Of a stretch of 64,000 nucleotides of DNA, positions 49,292 to 59,498 are shown piece after piece. Source of the stretch: Nitrococcus mobilis Nb-231. GTDB taxonomy: Bacteria > Pseudomonadota > Gammaproteobacteria > Nitrococcales > Nitrococcaceae. A program made the position numbers and the translations under genes. The notes beneath the pieces were generated by a model. The model saw nothing but the letters and a program-made list of their open reading frames with translations, was not told the origin of the DNA and did not search any database. Numbering within the stretch: position 1 is the stretch's first letter; every line of letters starts with the position of its first letter. Location: NCBI RefSeq assembly GCF_000153205.1, contig NZ_CH672427.1:1148667-1212666 (forward strand), given 5' to 3'.

Positions 49292-50271
49292 GGTAATCGC
49301 TCCGTTACTCGCAACACGGCACTGCGCGCTCGTGGGTTGACTCTTATCTCCTCGGCGCCTGGGCGTACGGGCTTCGCTGGCCGCCGCAGCCGCGGGCGCA
49401 TGGAGTGCGCCACGATTGGAATACCCGGGGGTAGATCACCGATCCGGCTATGGTCACGCATGAAGCGTTTCACCAGCCGATCCTCGAGCGAGTGGAAACT
49501 GATCACCACCAACCGACCGCCTGGGCAGAGTAAATCGCAGATCCCTGCGAGAAAGCACCGCAATTCCTCCAACTCATCGTTAATTGCGATGCGAATGGCC
49601 TGGAAGCTACGGGTCGCCGGATGCTTACCGACTTCGCGGCGCGGCACAGCCGCGGCGATCAATGCAGCGAGCGCGCCGGTCGTCTGCGGCAATCGTCCGG
49701 CTTGCCGAGAGGCATCGATGGCTTGCGCGATACGGCGAGCATAGCGCTCTTCGCCGTATCGCCTGATCACACTCTCGATCTCCGAAAGTGGCGTATCTGC
49801 AAGCCACGCGGCGGCTGATACGCCCTTGGAAGGGTCCATGCGCATATCAAGCGGCCCATCTCGCAGAAAACTAAATCCCCGTCGTGCCTCGTCCAGCTGT
49901 GGAGACGAGGCCCCCAGATCAAGCAGCACTCCGTCGATGCGACCTCGCACACCGCACGTATCGGCAAGCACACCGAGCTCGGCATAAGAACCGTGATGAA
50001 TAAAGCAACGCGCATCGGCCGCAAACTTCTGCTGAGCTCGACTGATGGCGCTCGGATCCTTATCGATCAGTCCCAATCGACCGCCCGTTGCCAGCCGTTT
50101 TAAAATTGCCGCTGCGTGGCCACCGCAGCCAAAGGTTCCATCCACATAAACTCCATTGGCCTGAATACGCAGAGCGTCAATGGCCGCTTCCAACAACACC
50201 GGGCGATGATGCGGCCCTCGATGGTTCTGCGCATCATAGTGAAAGCGCTTCGAGCTCCTCAGGCAGTTCAT
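49288..50271 (-). CDS. rsmH: 16S rRNA m4C1402 methyltransferase RsmH (MraW)
   Basis: A 327-residue SAM-dependent methyltransferase modifying 16S rRNA C1402 N4; RsmI, encoded 1.1 kb away, modifies the 2'-OH of the same base. Motifs [50 protein letters not shown] and ISFHSLEDR are intact. The N-terminus is uncertain: ATG 50271 overlaps mraZ by 38 nt with a ribosome site only 2 nt away, and no other ATG precedes [14 protein letters not shown] in frame. Confidence 0.95.
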   Translation of the reverse strand: MNCLRSSKRFHYDAQNHRGPHHRPVLLEAAIDALRIQANGVYVDGTFGCGGHAAAILKRLATGGRLGLIDKDPSAISRAQQKFAADARCFIHHGSYAELGVLADTCGVRGRIDGVLLDLGASSPQLDEARRGFSFLRDGPLDMRMDPSKGVSAAAWLADTPLSEIESVIRRYGEERYARRIAQAIDASRQAGRLPQTTGALAALIAAAVPRREVGKHPATRSFQAIRIAINDELEELRCFLAGICDLLCPGGRLVVISFHSLEDRLVKRFMRDHSRIGDLPPGIPIVAHSMRPRLRRPAKPVRPGAEEIRVNPRARSAVLRVTERLP

Positions 50272-50686
50272 TCTCCTGCGCGGCCTCCGCGAGCCATTGG
50301 TCGCGCCGCTCGTGCCAGACCGGCTCATCCCAAAGCTCGAATTTATTGCCCTGCCCGATCAGCACGGCCTTCTTGTCCAGCCCAGCGAACTCGCGTAGCG
50401 GTTGCGGCAACAGAATTCGGCCGTTTCCATCCAGTTGGCATTCCGTGGCATGACCTATGAGCAACCGCTGCAACCGCCGCGCCGTGCGGTTCAAAGTCGG
50501 GAGCTTGATCAATTTTTGCTCGATCCGCTCCCATTCGGGCAAAGGATAAATAAGTAAGCAATGATCTCGGTCCACCGTCACCACAACCTGGCCATCGCTG
50601 CTCTGCAGAAGTCTATCGCGGTAGCGGCCAGGAAATGCCATCCGCCCCTTTACGTCCAGATTGATTTGAGCGACGCCACGAAACAC
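50234..50686 (-). CDS. mraZ: Transcriptional regulator MraZ
   Basis: A 150-residue AbrB-fold protein with two MraZ repeats (each with the DXXXR signature: DVKGRMAFP and DGNGRILLP). It forms rings and represses its own division operon. The start is GTG 50686, preceded by AGGGGA with 5-nt spacing. First gene of the dcw cluster; the promoter and four direct repeats just upstream fit autoregulation. Confidence 0.97.
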   Translation of the reverse strand: MFRGVAQINLDVKGRMAFPGRYRDRLLQSSDGQVVVTVDRDHCLLIYPLPEWERIEQKLIKLPTLNRTARRLQRLLIGHATECQLDGNGRILLPQPLREFAGLDKKAVLIGQGNKFELWDEPVWHERRDQWLAEAAQENELPEELEALSL

Positions 50687-50708
50687 CTATATCCCCTGCC
50701 ATATCCCT

Positions 50709-50748
50709 CGGCTCCATTTATTACCACTCTCACCCACTTTTTTCCACA
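50709..50748 (-). promoter_or_regulatory. Four MraZ-box direct repeats
   Basis: Minus-strand TGG trinucleotides fall at exactly 10-bp intervals (50746-44, 50736-34, 50726-24, 50716-14), in 10-mers TGTGGAAAAA, AGTGGGTGAG, AGTGGTAATA and AATGGAGCCG. MraZ is known to bind TGGG-type direct repeats with about one helical turn spacing. The set covers the predicted start site, a position suited to repression. Confidence 0.7.
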
Positions 50749-50776
50749 CTGTAAATTTCCAAAAATCCGACGTCAA
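50748..50776 (-). promoter_or_regulatory. Sigma70-type promoter of the mraZ/dcw operon
   Basis: On the minus strand, TTGACG (50776-50771), a 17-bp spacer and TACAGT (50753-50748) match five of six and four of six consensus bases. Expected start is about 50741, giving a leader of some 55 nt. It lies in AT-rich DNA unlike its surroundings. Confidence 0.65.
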
Positions 50777-50894
50777 GCAAAAATATTTAAATTATTCTTT
50801 TCATAACAATTGCTTAAAGTGAGCTTTACAGGTTACACAGCAACACATTAGGTTCGCTAAAAATTGAACTAATAAACAATAAGTTGAAAGGCGG

Positions 50895-50910
50895 GCAGCA
50901 TTAATGCTGC
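50895..50910. repeat. 16-bp perfect palindrome between rnpB and mraZ
   Basis: GCAGCATTAATGCTGC is fully self-complementary. It lies in AT-rich DNA after the 3' end of rnpB and about 120 bp upstream of the mraZ promoter. Neither strand has a convincing T run next to it. It could be an operator or processing hairpin. Confidence 0.5.
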
Positions 50911-50977
50911 AAAATACAATTGCATGATTTAACAGGGTGCGAAATTTTACGGTGCCGGAACGAGTCGCAAATAAGTA

Positions 50978-51338
50978 GACGGGAAGCCGGCCTATAAGCC
51001 GGGTTCTGTCGAAGGCAGCCATTCCTCTGGAGTACGCGTCACCGCGCACCTCAAGCGACCTACCCGAAAGCCGTGCGGGCCACACGCTCGCTTCCCTATT
51101 TGGTCTTGCTCCAGGTGGGGTTTACCGTGCCACGGAGTGTTGCCACCCGCGCGGTGCGCTCTTACCGCACCTTTTCACCCTTGCCTGAGCCCGTTGGTCG
51201 GGCCATCGGCGGTCTGTTTTCTGCGGCACTTTCCGTCGGCTCACGCCGCCCAGGCGTTACCTGGCACCTCGCCCTACGGAGCCCGGACTTTCCTCTGCAC
51301 CGTTAACGACACAGCGACTGCCCAGCCAACTTCCCGTC
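50978..51338 (-). ncRNA. rnpB: RNase P RNA (bacterial type A)
   Basis: The minus strand carries the conserved core: near the 5' end GAGGAAAGTCCGGGCTCC, then GTGCCAGGTAACGCCTGGG, then AGGGTGAAA-type sequence (AAGGGTGAAAAGG), and near the 3' end GACAGAACCCGGCTTATAG. The ends pair as P1 (GACGGGAAGTTGGC with GCCGGCTTCCCGTC), which sets the limits within a few bases. It is the catalytic part of the tRNA 5'-processing enzyme. Location between rsmI and mraZ matches Pseudomonas. Confidence 0.95.
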
Positions 51339-51377
51339 TGCCGGATAGCTTAACGCACCACTGCCAAACGCGCACTG

Positions 51378-52244
51378 TCAATGTCGCTGCTTGAGGGCAA
51401 GACGATAAAGTTCGTTACGCGGAGCACCGGTCAGACGCGCTACCAAGCGGGCGGCCTGTTTCACCGGCAGCTCTTCGAGCAGCACGCCAAGTGCCATCTC
51501 GGGGGCCAGACTGGCGGCATGCTGCGGTTGCAGCTCGGCGCTCGCGCCCGCCACTACGAGCACGAACTCGCCGCGTTCGCGCTCCGCCTGTGCCACTACC
51601 CAGCTGGCCAGTCCAGTCAATGTGTCGAGCCGAACCGTCTCGTAGCGCTTGGTCAGCTCACGGGCCAGCGTGGCCATACGGGTGGCACCAAATACCGCCA
51701 CGAGATCGTATAAGGCGGCGCCGATTCGATGACTCGACTCTAGAAAAATCAAGGTTCGTGGCTCGCTACGTAACCCCTGCAGGTAGCGTTGCCGTGCGCT
51801 CGGGCGCGCCGGAAGAAAACCCTCGAAAACGAAGCGATCCGTGGGTAAACCTGCCACCGAAAGCGCCGCAATGATACTGCAGGCGCCGGGAATCGGCGAA
51901 ACCGGCAGCCCTCTAAGGCGCGCTTCCCGTACCAAGCGAAAACCCGGATCGCTGATCAGCGGCGTGCCGGCGTCACTGACCAAGGCGATCGACTCCCCTG
52001 CCTCTAATCGAGCAAGGAGCATGGGAGAACGTTGCGCTTCATTATGCTCATGAAAACTGAGTAGCGGCCTACTGATTGCAAAATGCGCAAGCAGCCGGCC
52101 GGTGTGGCGGGTATCCTCAGCGGCAATAACAGCGACCCGCCCCAATACATCGAGCGCGCGGTGGCTGATATCGGCGAGATTACCGATCGGTGTGGCAACA
52201 CAATACAACACACCGAGAGTGGATTGACAGGCTTGCTCTTGCAT
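51378..52244 (-). CDS. rsmI: 16S rRNA 2'-O-ribose C1402 methyltransferase RsmI
   Basis: A 288-residue tetrapyrrole-methylase-fold enzyme. Signatures YCVATPIGNLADIS, AAEDTRHTGRLL, SLVSDAGTPLISDPG-type block, and LARELTKRYET are intact. It completes m4Cm1402 together with RsmH. ATG 52244 gives the family N-terminus; a GTG at 52277 is an alternative. It is divergent from lpoA, and rnpB starts about 40 bp beyond its stop on the same strand. Confidence 0.96.
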   Translation of the reverse strand: MQEQACQSTLGVLYCVATPIGNLADISHRALDVLGRVAVIAAEDTRHTGRLLAHFAISRPLLSFHEHNEAQRSPMLLARLEAGESIALVSDAGTPLISDPGFRLVREARLRGLPVSPIPGACSIIAALSVAGLPTDRFVFEGFLPARPSARQRYLQGLRSEPRTLIFLESSHRIGAALYDLVAVFGATRMATLARELTKRYETVRLDTLTGLASWVVAQAERERGEFVLVVAGASAELQPQHAASLAPEMALGVLLEELPVKQAARLVARLTGAPRNELYRLALKQRH

Positions 52245-52465
52245 CCGGATACTTGCGTCTTTGCTTAGGAGACTCACCGGCGAGTTTCGTGCGAGCGACG
52301 CCGGAGAGCTACGAGTCGTCGATTGCTACGGGCAACCAGCAGGTGATTCTAATTCTAAGCCATACCACCCCAGGGTCCGCTTATATACTATGGCCGCCCA
52401 GTCGCATCGGCAATAATGCATGCAGAGACGGAACCGCGCCGCAGGCTCACCATGCAAAGATTGGC

Positions 52466-54440
52466 ATGGCGGGCGGCCAAGGGGCACCGGCTGGTGCGGC
52501 GAGTGCCAAGTGGTTGGCCCCGGCGCATCCGGGCCCAACCGCTCGTCTTTTAGGCGTTCTTTGCGGATTGCTGTTACTGGCTGGCTGCGTACAAACGCCT
52601 ACGGGCCCAACCCGTCCACCCGCGGCCGTGCAGACACTGCTCCGACAGGCCACGGCCGCCCAGGCAAACGGTGACTTGCCGCGCAGCGCCTTGCTTTACG
52701 AGCAGGCAGCCGCCGCGGCGCCCCCCTCGCCACAGCAAGCAGAGCTGCGGCTACAGGCGGCCCAGCTCTATCTCGAGCTGAACGAGCCCAGCCGCGCGCG
52801 CGCCCTTGTGGAGCAAACGCACGGGCACACGCTGCCCCCCTCGAGTGCCGCCTTACGGCGCATCGTCCAGGCGCGGCTTGCACTCGCCGCCGACCGGGGT
52901 GCCGATGCCCTAGCGGCGCTAACCCCTCGTCCCGCGCCGCTACCCGATGCGCTGCACCCGGCCTGGCTAGCCGTAGAGTCCGATGCCCGGCTAGCCGCAG
53001 GAGAACCGCTCGCCGCCGCCCGCCTGCGGGATCAGCGCAGCGAGCTATTGCAAAATCCCTCGAGCCGCCAAGCCAATCGACAGACGCTTTGGTCCGCCCT
53101 GCTCGCGATCCCCATGCAGCAACTCGTCGGACTGATTCCTCCCGTTCCCGACCGCTTCGGTGGCTGGCTCGAGCTCGCTTATTTTTATCGCACGCGCCAA
53201 CTCGATCCGCAGGCGTTGCCCGCGGCGCTGCACGCCTGGCAACAACGCTACCCCAACCATCCAGCCGATGGAACATTCATCGAAACCCTGCTAGCCACAG
53301 CCAAGCGATCGCTGCAGAAGCCTAAGGCAATCGCACTGTTGTTGCCACTTTCGGGATCGTTGGCCGCCGTGGGCCACGCCGTCGAACACGGCTTTCTGGC
53401 CGCCTACTACCAGGATCCACCGCAACAAAGGCCGAGTCTGTGGGTCTATGATGTCGGCGAGGCCGGCCTGGACAGCCTGAGCGCCTATCAAGCCGCTGTA
53501 GCCGAGGGAGCCCAGGTAGTGGTCGGCCCGCTCACGAAGAGCGCCCTACAGCGCCTCACCGTACTGGATTTTGCCGCCACGCCGATTCTGGGACTCAATA
53601 CGCTGCCCAGTTCCACCGCCGGTATCCAAGGGCTGTATCAATTCGGTCTGGCCCCGGAAGACGATGCCTTCGCGGCGGCCGAGCTGGCCTGGCAACGTGG
53701 CTACCAAACCGCACTGACCCTCACCTCGGACAGCGATTGGGGTGACCGCGTAGCACAGGCATTTCAGCAGCGGTTCCAGGCGTTGGGCGGGCGCGTACTC
53801 GAACAGACGCGCTATACGCCCGAAGCAAGTGATTTCGGCGACCCAATCGAAGCGTTGCTTAACCTCGATGTTGGCATACGGCGGTACAAGCAATTGCGCT
53901 TGTTACTGCAGCGGGATCTCCAGTTCCAGCCCCGGCGCCGCCGGGACATGGATTGCATCTTCGTCGGTGCCTTCCCGCGCGAGGCTCGACTCATACGCCC
54001 ACAGATTCGCTTCCACCACGGCGTAGGCGTGCCGATCATAGCCACGGCCCAAGCCTATGAAGGAACCCCCCAACCGGTCACGGACCGCGACATGGACGGC
54101 GTGCTACTTGCTGATATTCCTTGGCTCATACCAAACCCTGATACAGTCACCGATGACCCGCTCTCCCGCGATCGCCTTGCCCGGCTCTGGCCGGAGAATA
54201 CGCGAGACTTTCCCCGACTCTATGCATTGGGTATGGACGCCTATCGACTTATCTCTATGCTTGCTCTATTGCAAAATGATGCCGGGGCGCAGTTCAAGGG
54301 ACGCACCGGCCGACTAACGATGGACGAGCATGGGGTCATCCACCGCAACTTGCACCCGGCCCAGTTCGTTGATGGATTGTTGCAACCGCTCTTCATTGCC
54401 CCGAATTCGGTAGCCCGACAGAACTCAGGCCAGCCCTCGC

Positions 54441-54448
<8 letters not shown>
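52466..54448 (+). CDS. lpoA: Penicillin-binding protein activator LpoA
   Basis: A 660-residue outer-membrane lipoprotein that stimulates PBP1A. The start at 52466 puts a signal sequence with lipobox LLLLAGC about 40 residues in. The N-terminal part (about 50-280) is TPR-like and helical; the C-terminal part (about 290-620) resembles a periplasmic binding protein (IALLLPLSGSLAAVGHAVEHGF, VVGPLTKSAL, DCIFVGAFPREARLIRPQ). A TATACT hexamer at 52384-52389 may be its -10. First of lpoA-yraN-diaA. Confidence 0.93.
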
Positions 54449-55422
<974 letters not shown>

Positions 55423-55532
55423 TGGCTGCGCGGACGCTGCAGTTTAAGGCGAGCGTATTCGAGCATCAGTCCTACGTCACCGCAAAAAACCGCCCAGTGC
55501 ATCGAGCCATGTGTTTTAGGGGAAGAGAGATA

Positions 55533-55937
55533 TCACTTGATTACCCGCAGGTGGGGTTTTTTGCGGCCATTACCGGCACCGGCGTTGCTTCCTCCCGGGC
55601 CCGAAGGTGGCTCGTCACCATCCGGCTCCTCGCTGAAAAGCATTCCCTGGCCGTTCTCCCGGGCATAGACCGCCAACACAGCCTGCACGGGGAGGTGGAC
55701 ATCACGCGCCGCCCCCCCGAAGCGGGCATTGAAATCGATGGCGCTGTTACCAAGGTTCAAGGCCCGCACCGCACGCGGCGCCACATTGAGCACCAGCTTG
55801 CCCTTATCGGCATATTCAAGTGGCGCGTCTAAGCCTTCCTGAGTCGCATCGATCAGCAGATAAGGCGTCAACCCATTGTCGACGATCCACTCATATAAGG
55901 CGCGAATGAGATAAGGCCGACTAGAGGTCATACTCAT
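55533..55937 (-). CDS. sspB: ClpXP adaptor SspB
   Basis: A 134-residue protein. The substrate-binding domain (about 1-105) begins SSRPYLIRALYEWIVDNGLTPYLLID and contains NLGNSAIDFNARFGG. A flexible acidic/glycine linker leads to the ClpX-binding tail RKKPHLRVIK (XB motif). It delivers ssrA-tagged proteins from stalled ribosomes to ClpXP. Directly downstream of sspA; convergent with diaA. Confidence 0.97.
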   Translation of the reverse strand: MSMTSSRPYLIRALYEWIVDNGLTPYLLIDATQEGLDAPLEYADKGKLVLNVAPRAVRALNLGNSAIDFNARFGGAARDVHLPVQAVLAVYARENGQGMLFSEEPDGDEPPSGPGGSNAGAGNGRKKPHLRVIK

Positions 55938-55955
55938 GGTTCGGTTCAGCGCCGA

Positions 55956-56585
55956 TCAAGCGCGCATGGCCCGCTCCGCTTCACTGAGGCTCTTCTGAAA
56001 GGATTCCAACGCGAATAGCCGTTCCTGATAGTCGTGTATCCCTTCAGAGCTCGGTGGAATCTCGACTCCGTAATGCGGCAACCGCCACATAAGCGGTCCG
56101 AGGGCACAGTCCATCATGGTAAGCTCATCGCTGAGAAAAAATGGTGTTCCCGAAGCGAACACCTCGTTACTGGCCACCAAGCTCTCCCACAACTCTTTGC
56201 GCAGGGCCGCCACGGTTTCGCTGTCCGCCGAATCGAATTGCATCAAAAGGCGACACCAATCTCGCTCGATACGATAGACTACCAGCCTTGCCTTGGCCCG
56301 CGAAACCGGATCAACCGGCATCAGCGGCGGATGCGGGAAACGCTCGTCAAGGTATTCGCTGATTACTTTGGAATCGTACAGGACAAGGTCGCGATCCACC
56401 AAGGTTGGGATCTCCCCGTACGGATTGAGATCCACCAGATCCATGAGTCGCTCCTCTTCAAGGTCGACCGAAATGATCTCGGCGGAAATTCCCTTCTCCG
56501 CCATTACGAACCGTACCCGGTGGCTATCGCAATGGGTGGGTCCGGAGTACAACGTCATTATGGATCGTCGGCTTACCGCCGCCAT
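55956..56585 (-). CDS. sspA: Stringent starvation protein A
   Basis: A 209-residue glutathione-S-transferase-fold protein that associates with RNA polymerase. MTLYSGPTHCDSHRVRFVMAEKG, the PHPPLMPVDPVSRAKARL-type block (ERFPHPPLMPVDP) and WRLPHYGVEI are diagnostic. ATG 56585 (MAAVSRRSIMTLYSG) aligns with the E. coli start and has GGAG upstream; the frame is open 36 nt further. Lies 52 bp after petC and 18 bp before sspB. Confidence 0.97.
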   Translation of the reverse strand: MAAVSRRSIMTLYSGPTHCDSHRVRFVMAEKGISAEIISVDLEEERLMDLVDLNPYGEIPTLVDRDLVLYDSKVISEYLDERFPHPPLMPVDPVSRAKARLVVYRIERDWCRLLMQFDSADSETVAALRKELWESLVASNEVFASGTPFFLSDELTMMDCALGPLMWRLPHYGVEIPPSSEGIHDYQERLFALESFQKSLSEAERAMRA

Positions 56586-56637
56586 GTGCCAGCTCCACCA
56601 CAGTTTGGATAGGCAACCCAAGCAAGGCCGCCCACTC

Positions 56638-57405
56638 TCAGTGCACGTCCTTCCAGTATTCCTGCTTGAGCAGATAGATAATGGCCAAGAAAACGATCAG
56701 AAATAATAGCACCGGCAGACCGAGTGCCTTCCGCGTGGTCTGGATCGGCTCCGAGGCATAGGCTAAAAAATTCACGATATCCCGCGTCATGCGCTGATAC
56801 TCGGCCTTGCTGAGCGCCCCACCCCCGTCGGGCATTTTAAGACCGACCACCTTGCGCTGTTTGCTCGACTCGTCACCATCCGCCCGTTGATAGACCGGCT
56901 CCGGAATGCCCTGTAGCCGCCAGAGGACGTGCGGCATAGAAGCATTGGGTATCACGAGATTGTTTACTCCGGTAGCCGTCTTATCATCACGATAGAAGGT
57001 ATTGAGGTAGGTAAATAACCAATCCGCGCCACCGTCCACATCCAACCCGCCAGAGCGGCGTCGAATCACCAGCGTCAGATCCAGCGGAGCAGCGCCAAGC
57101 CAGCCGTTGGCATCCTTTTCGCGCATTGCACTCGTGATGGGTGAGCTGATTTTGCTATCACCCCAAATGAGGTACTTCTCCACGAGTTCGTCCGGTATGT
57201 CGAGATCCTGCCCCAGGCGTTGATAGCGCAAATATTTCAGCGAGTGACAGCCCAAGCAGTAATTGACGAAGTATTTCGCACCCCGCTGCAAAGAGGCCTT
57301 ATCGCTCAAATCAGTCTGCGCGTTCATGAGCCTGAGGTTCTCTTCGGCCGCCCCGACCAACCCTGGCAGCAGCATCATCGCGAGCAAGCAGGCAAGCTTT
57401 CTCAT
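56638..57405 (-). CDS. petC: Cytochrome c1 of the bc1 complex
   Basis: A 255-residue protein. A cleavable signal (LACLLAMMLLPGLVGAAE) is followed by the heme site CLGCH, the axial Met in NASMPHVLW, and a C-terminal anchor (LGLPVLLFLIVFLAIIYLL). It passes electrons from the Rieske centre to cytochrome c. ATG 57405 overlaps the petB stop as ATGA. The upstream open frame overlaps petB and is not used. Confidence 0.96.
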   Translation of the reverse strand: MRKLACLLAMMLLPGLVGAAEENLRLMNAQTDLSDKASLQRGAKYFVNYCLGCHSLKYLRYQRLGQDLDIPDELVEKYLIWGDSKISSPITSAMREKDANGWLGAAPLDLTLVIRRRSGGLDVDGGADWLFTYLNTFYRDDKTATGVNNLVIPNASMPHVLWRLQGIPEPVYQRADGDESSKQRKVVGLKMPDGGGALSKAEYQRMTRDIVNFLAYASEPIQTTRKALGLPVLLFLIVFLAIIYLLKQEYWKDVH

Positions 57406-58721
57406 TTTGGGCTCACCCTTTCCGGCTCCGGTTTGGTTTTCCCCAAACGCTGTTGTTGTATCCATTCCCATAGCCATTTAAAGGAGCCATTTGTCACCCT
57501 TTCCGGCTCCGGCTTGGTTTTCTCCAAATCGAAGAAAGTGTAGATCCAGAGGAACACGAAATAGCCGAAATAAAGCACCGCACAGATACGTGCCACCAAA
57601 TTGCGTCCTGGGCTGGGAGGGTTCGCACCGAGATGCCCCAAAATCAACACGGCGATCACGAACACCGCCAAGGCGATCTTGAACCCACGCCCTCGATAAC
57701 GCACTGAGCGCACCTTGCCACGATCCAACCAGGGCAGAAGGAACAACATGAAGATCGACGCGGCGAGCGCAACGACCCCCCAGAGTTTGTCGGGCACACA
57801 GCGCAGAATCGAGTAGAACGGAGTGAAGTACCAAACCGGTGCGATGTGCTCAGGGGTCTTGAGGGGATTGGCGGGCTCGAAGTTCTCGGGCTCCAAAAAT
57901 AGCCCCAACATGGTGGGTGAGTAGAAGACGACTAGGACGAACACAATCAAAAACACCACCACACCTACCATGTCCTTGACAGTGTAATAGGGGTGGAACG
58001 GGATGCCATCCAGTGGAATACCGTTAGTGTCCTTGTGGCGCTTGATGTCGATGCCATCCGGATTGTTCGACCCCACCTCATGCAGAGCCATGAGATGCAC
58101 CGCCACCAGCAAGACGAGCAGCAGCGGCATTGCCGCCACGTGCAGCGCGAAAAAGCGGTTCAAGGTAACATCGGAGACGGTGTAATCGCCCCGAATCCAA
58201 ATCATGAGCTTTTCGCCGATCCCAGGGACCGCACCGAACAGCGAGGTGATCACCTGCGCACCCCAGTACGACATTTGTCCCCAAGGAAGCAAATAGCCAA
58301 AGAAGGCCTCCGCCATAAGAATGGCGTAAATCGCCATGCCGATGAGCCAGAGCAACTCACGCGGCTTACGGTAAGAGCCGTACAGCAGCCCTCTGAACAT
58401 ATGCAGATAAATAACGACGAAAAAGGCTGATGCGCCGGTGGAATGCAGGTAACGGATGAGCCAGCCCCAGTGCACATCGCGCATAATGTACTCGACCGAG
58501 GCGAAGGCTTGCGCGGCGCTCGGTTTGTAGTACATCGTCAGCCAGATGCCGGTAAGCAACTGCAAAACCAGCACGAATATCGCCAAGGAACCGAAATAAT
58601 ACCAAAAGTTGAAATTCTTCGGCGCGTAGTATTTAGCGGCGTGATCTTCCCACAGCTTGGTGAAGGGAAAACGTGCGTCGATCCAGCCCAGCAGCCCCCG
58701 AGTCTTGGCATCATCGCTCAT
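57402..58721 (-). CDS. petB: Cytochrome b of the bc1 complex, with duplicated C-terminal tail
   Basis: A 439-residue fused-type cytochrome b with eight membrane helices. The bis-heme His pairs are in helices B and D ([15 protein letters not shown] and [17 protein letters not shown]), and the Qo-site motif appears as [13 protein letters not shown]. The usual tail KTKPEPERV occurs twice, 27 residues apart, due to an 81-bp in-frame tandem duplication (57413 and 57494 copies). Overlaps petA by 4 nt and petC by 4 nt. Confidence 0.97.
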   Translation of the reverse strand: MSDDAKTRGLLGWIDARFPFTKLWEDHAAKYYAPKNFNFWYYFGSLAIFVLVLQLLTGIWLTMYYKPSAAQAFASVEYIMRDVHWGWLIRYLHSTGASAFFVVIYLHMFRGLLYGSYRKPRELLWLIGMAIYAILMAEAFFGYLLPWGQMSYWGAQVITSLFGAVPGIGEKLMIWIRGDYTVSDVTLNRFFALHVAAMPLLLVLLVAVHLMALHEVGSNNPDGIDIKRHKDTNGIPLDGIPFHPYYTVKDMVGVVVFLIVFVLVVFYSPTMLGLFLEPENFEPANPLKTPEHIAPVWYFTPFYSILRCVPDKLWGVVALAASIFMLFLLPWLDRGKVRSVRYRGRGFKIALAVFVIAVLILGHLGANPPSPGRNLVARICAVLYFGYFVFLWIYTFFDLEKTKPEPERVTNGSFKWLWEWIQQQRLGKTKPEPERVSPK

Positions 58722-59323
58722 GAGGCGCCCCCCTTCTCTTGGTGTTCACCGATAACGATGCGCGATTCGCTCGGATACCAATACGGCGGTACCGCAAGAT
58801 TGAGCGGGGCCGGCACGCCTTTGTAAACACGTCCGGCAAGATCGTATTTGGAACCATGGCATGGGCAGAAAAAACCGCCCAGCCATTCATCGTCAACTGA
58901 ACCAGGCTTCGGCTGGTAGAGCGGTATGCAGCCGAGGTGCGTACAGATGCCGACCATGACGCCATATTCGGGTTTGATTGATCGAGGCAGATTCTGGCAG
59001 TACGGCGGCTGCTGGGTGATGATCTCGGAGTGAGGATCCCGCAGCAAGTCATTGAGCTTCGGCAAGGTATCCAGCTCTTGTTGGGTGCGGCGGAAAATCC
59101 AAATTGGCTTGCCCCGCCAATCGACATCAATCTTCTGACCCGGTTCGAGCTTGCTGATATCCACTTCGACCGGCGCGGCCGCCGCTTCCGCCTGCACGCT
59201 GGGCTGCCAATAACCAATGAATGGTACGGCGGCATATGCCACGCCCACGCCACCGACTACACCAGCCGCCCCGGTGAGCAAACGCCGCCTTCTTAAGTCC
59301 GCCCCCTCTGGTTTCATCCACAT
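58718..59323 (-). CDS. petA: Rieske iron-sulfur subunit of the bc1 complex
   Basis: A 201-residue protein. A twin-arginine type start ([11 protein letters not shown]) and one membrane helix precede the soluble domain, with 2Fe-2S ligands in CTHLGC (Cys127, His129, Cys132) and CPCHGS (Cys153, Cys155, His156). First gene of petABC; its promoter must lie in 59324-59366, after the terminator of the nif3-like gene. Confidence 0.97.
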   Translation of the reverse strand: MWMKPEGADLRRRRLLTGAAGVVGGVGVAYAAVPFIGYWQPSVQAEAAAAPVEVDISKLEPGQKIDVDWRGKPIWIFRRTQQELDTLPKLNDLLRDPHSEIITQQPPYCQNLPRSIKPEYGVMVGICTHLGCIPLYQPKPGSVDDEWLGGFFCPCHGSKYDLAGRVYKGVPAPLNLAVPPYWYPSESRIVIGEHQEKGGAS

Positions 59324-59366
59324 CTCCCCTTTAGGCTGGGTCTGGGTTAGCTGAACATATGGCCAG

Positions 59367-59387
59367 AAAAAACGGCCTGAACGGCCG
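59367..59387 (-). terminator. Intrinsic terminator of the nif3-like gene
   Basis: On the minus strand CGGCC, loop GTTCA, GGCCG, then TTTTTT: a short all-GC stem followed directly by six T. It lies about 110 nt after the stop of the nif3-like gene and insulates petABC from it. Confidence 0.75.
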
Positions 59388-59498
59388 ACTCTCGGGGCTC
59401 GCTAATGACTACAAGCTGCGTGCAGCGTGCAAGGATCTTACATAGCGTTCCGGTCGTCAAGCACATCACCGAACATGCGGCAAACTGCCCACGGGAGG

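Noticed and set aside
51347-51381. TTGACA upstream of rnpB as its -35 box
   Set aside because: The nearest -10-like hexamer (TAAGCT) would be 23 bp away, too far for a sigma70 promoter.
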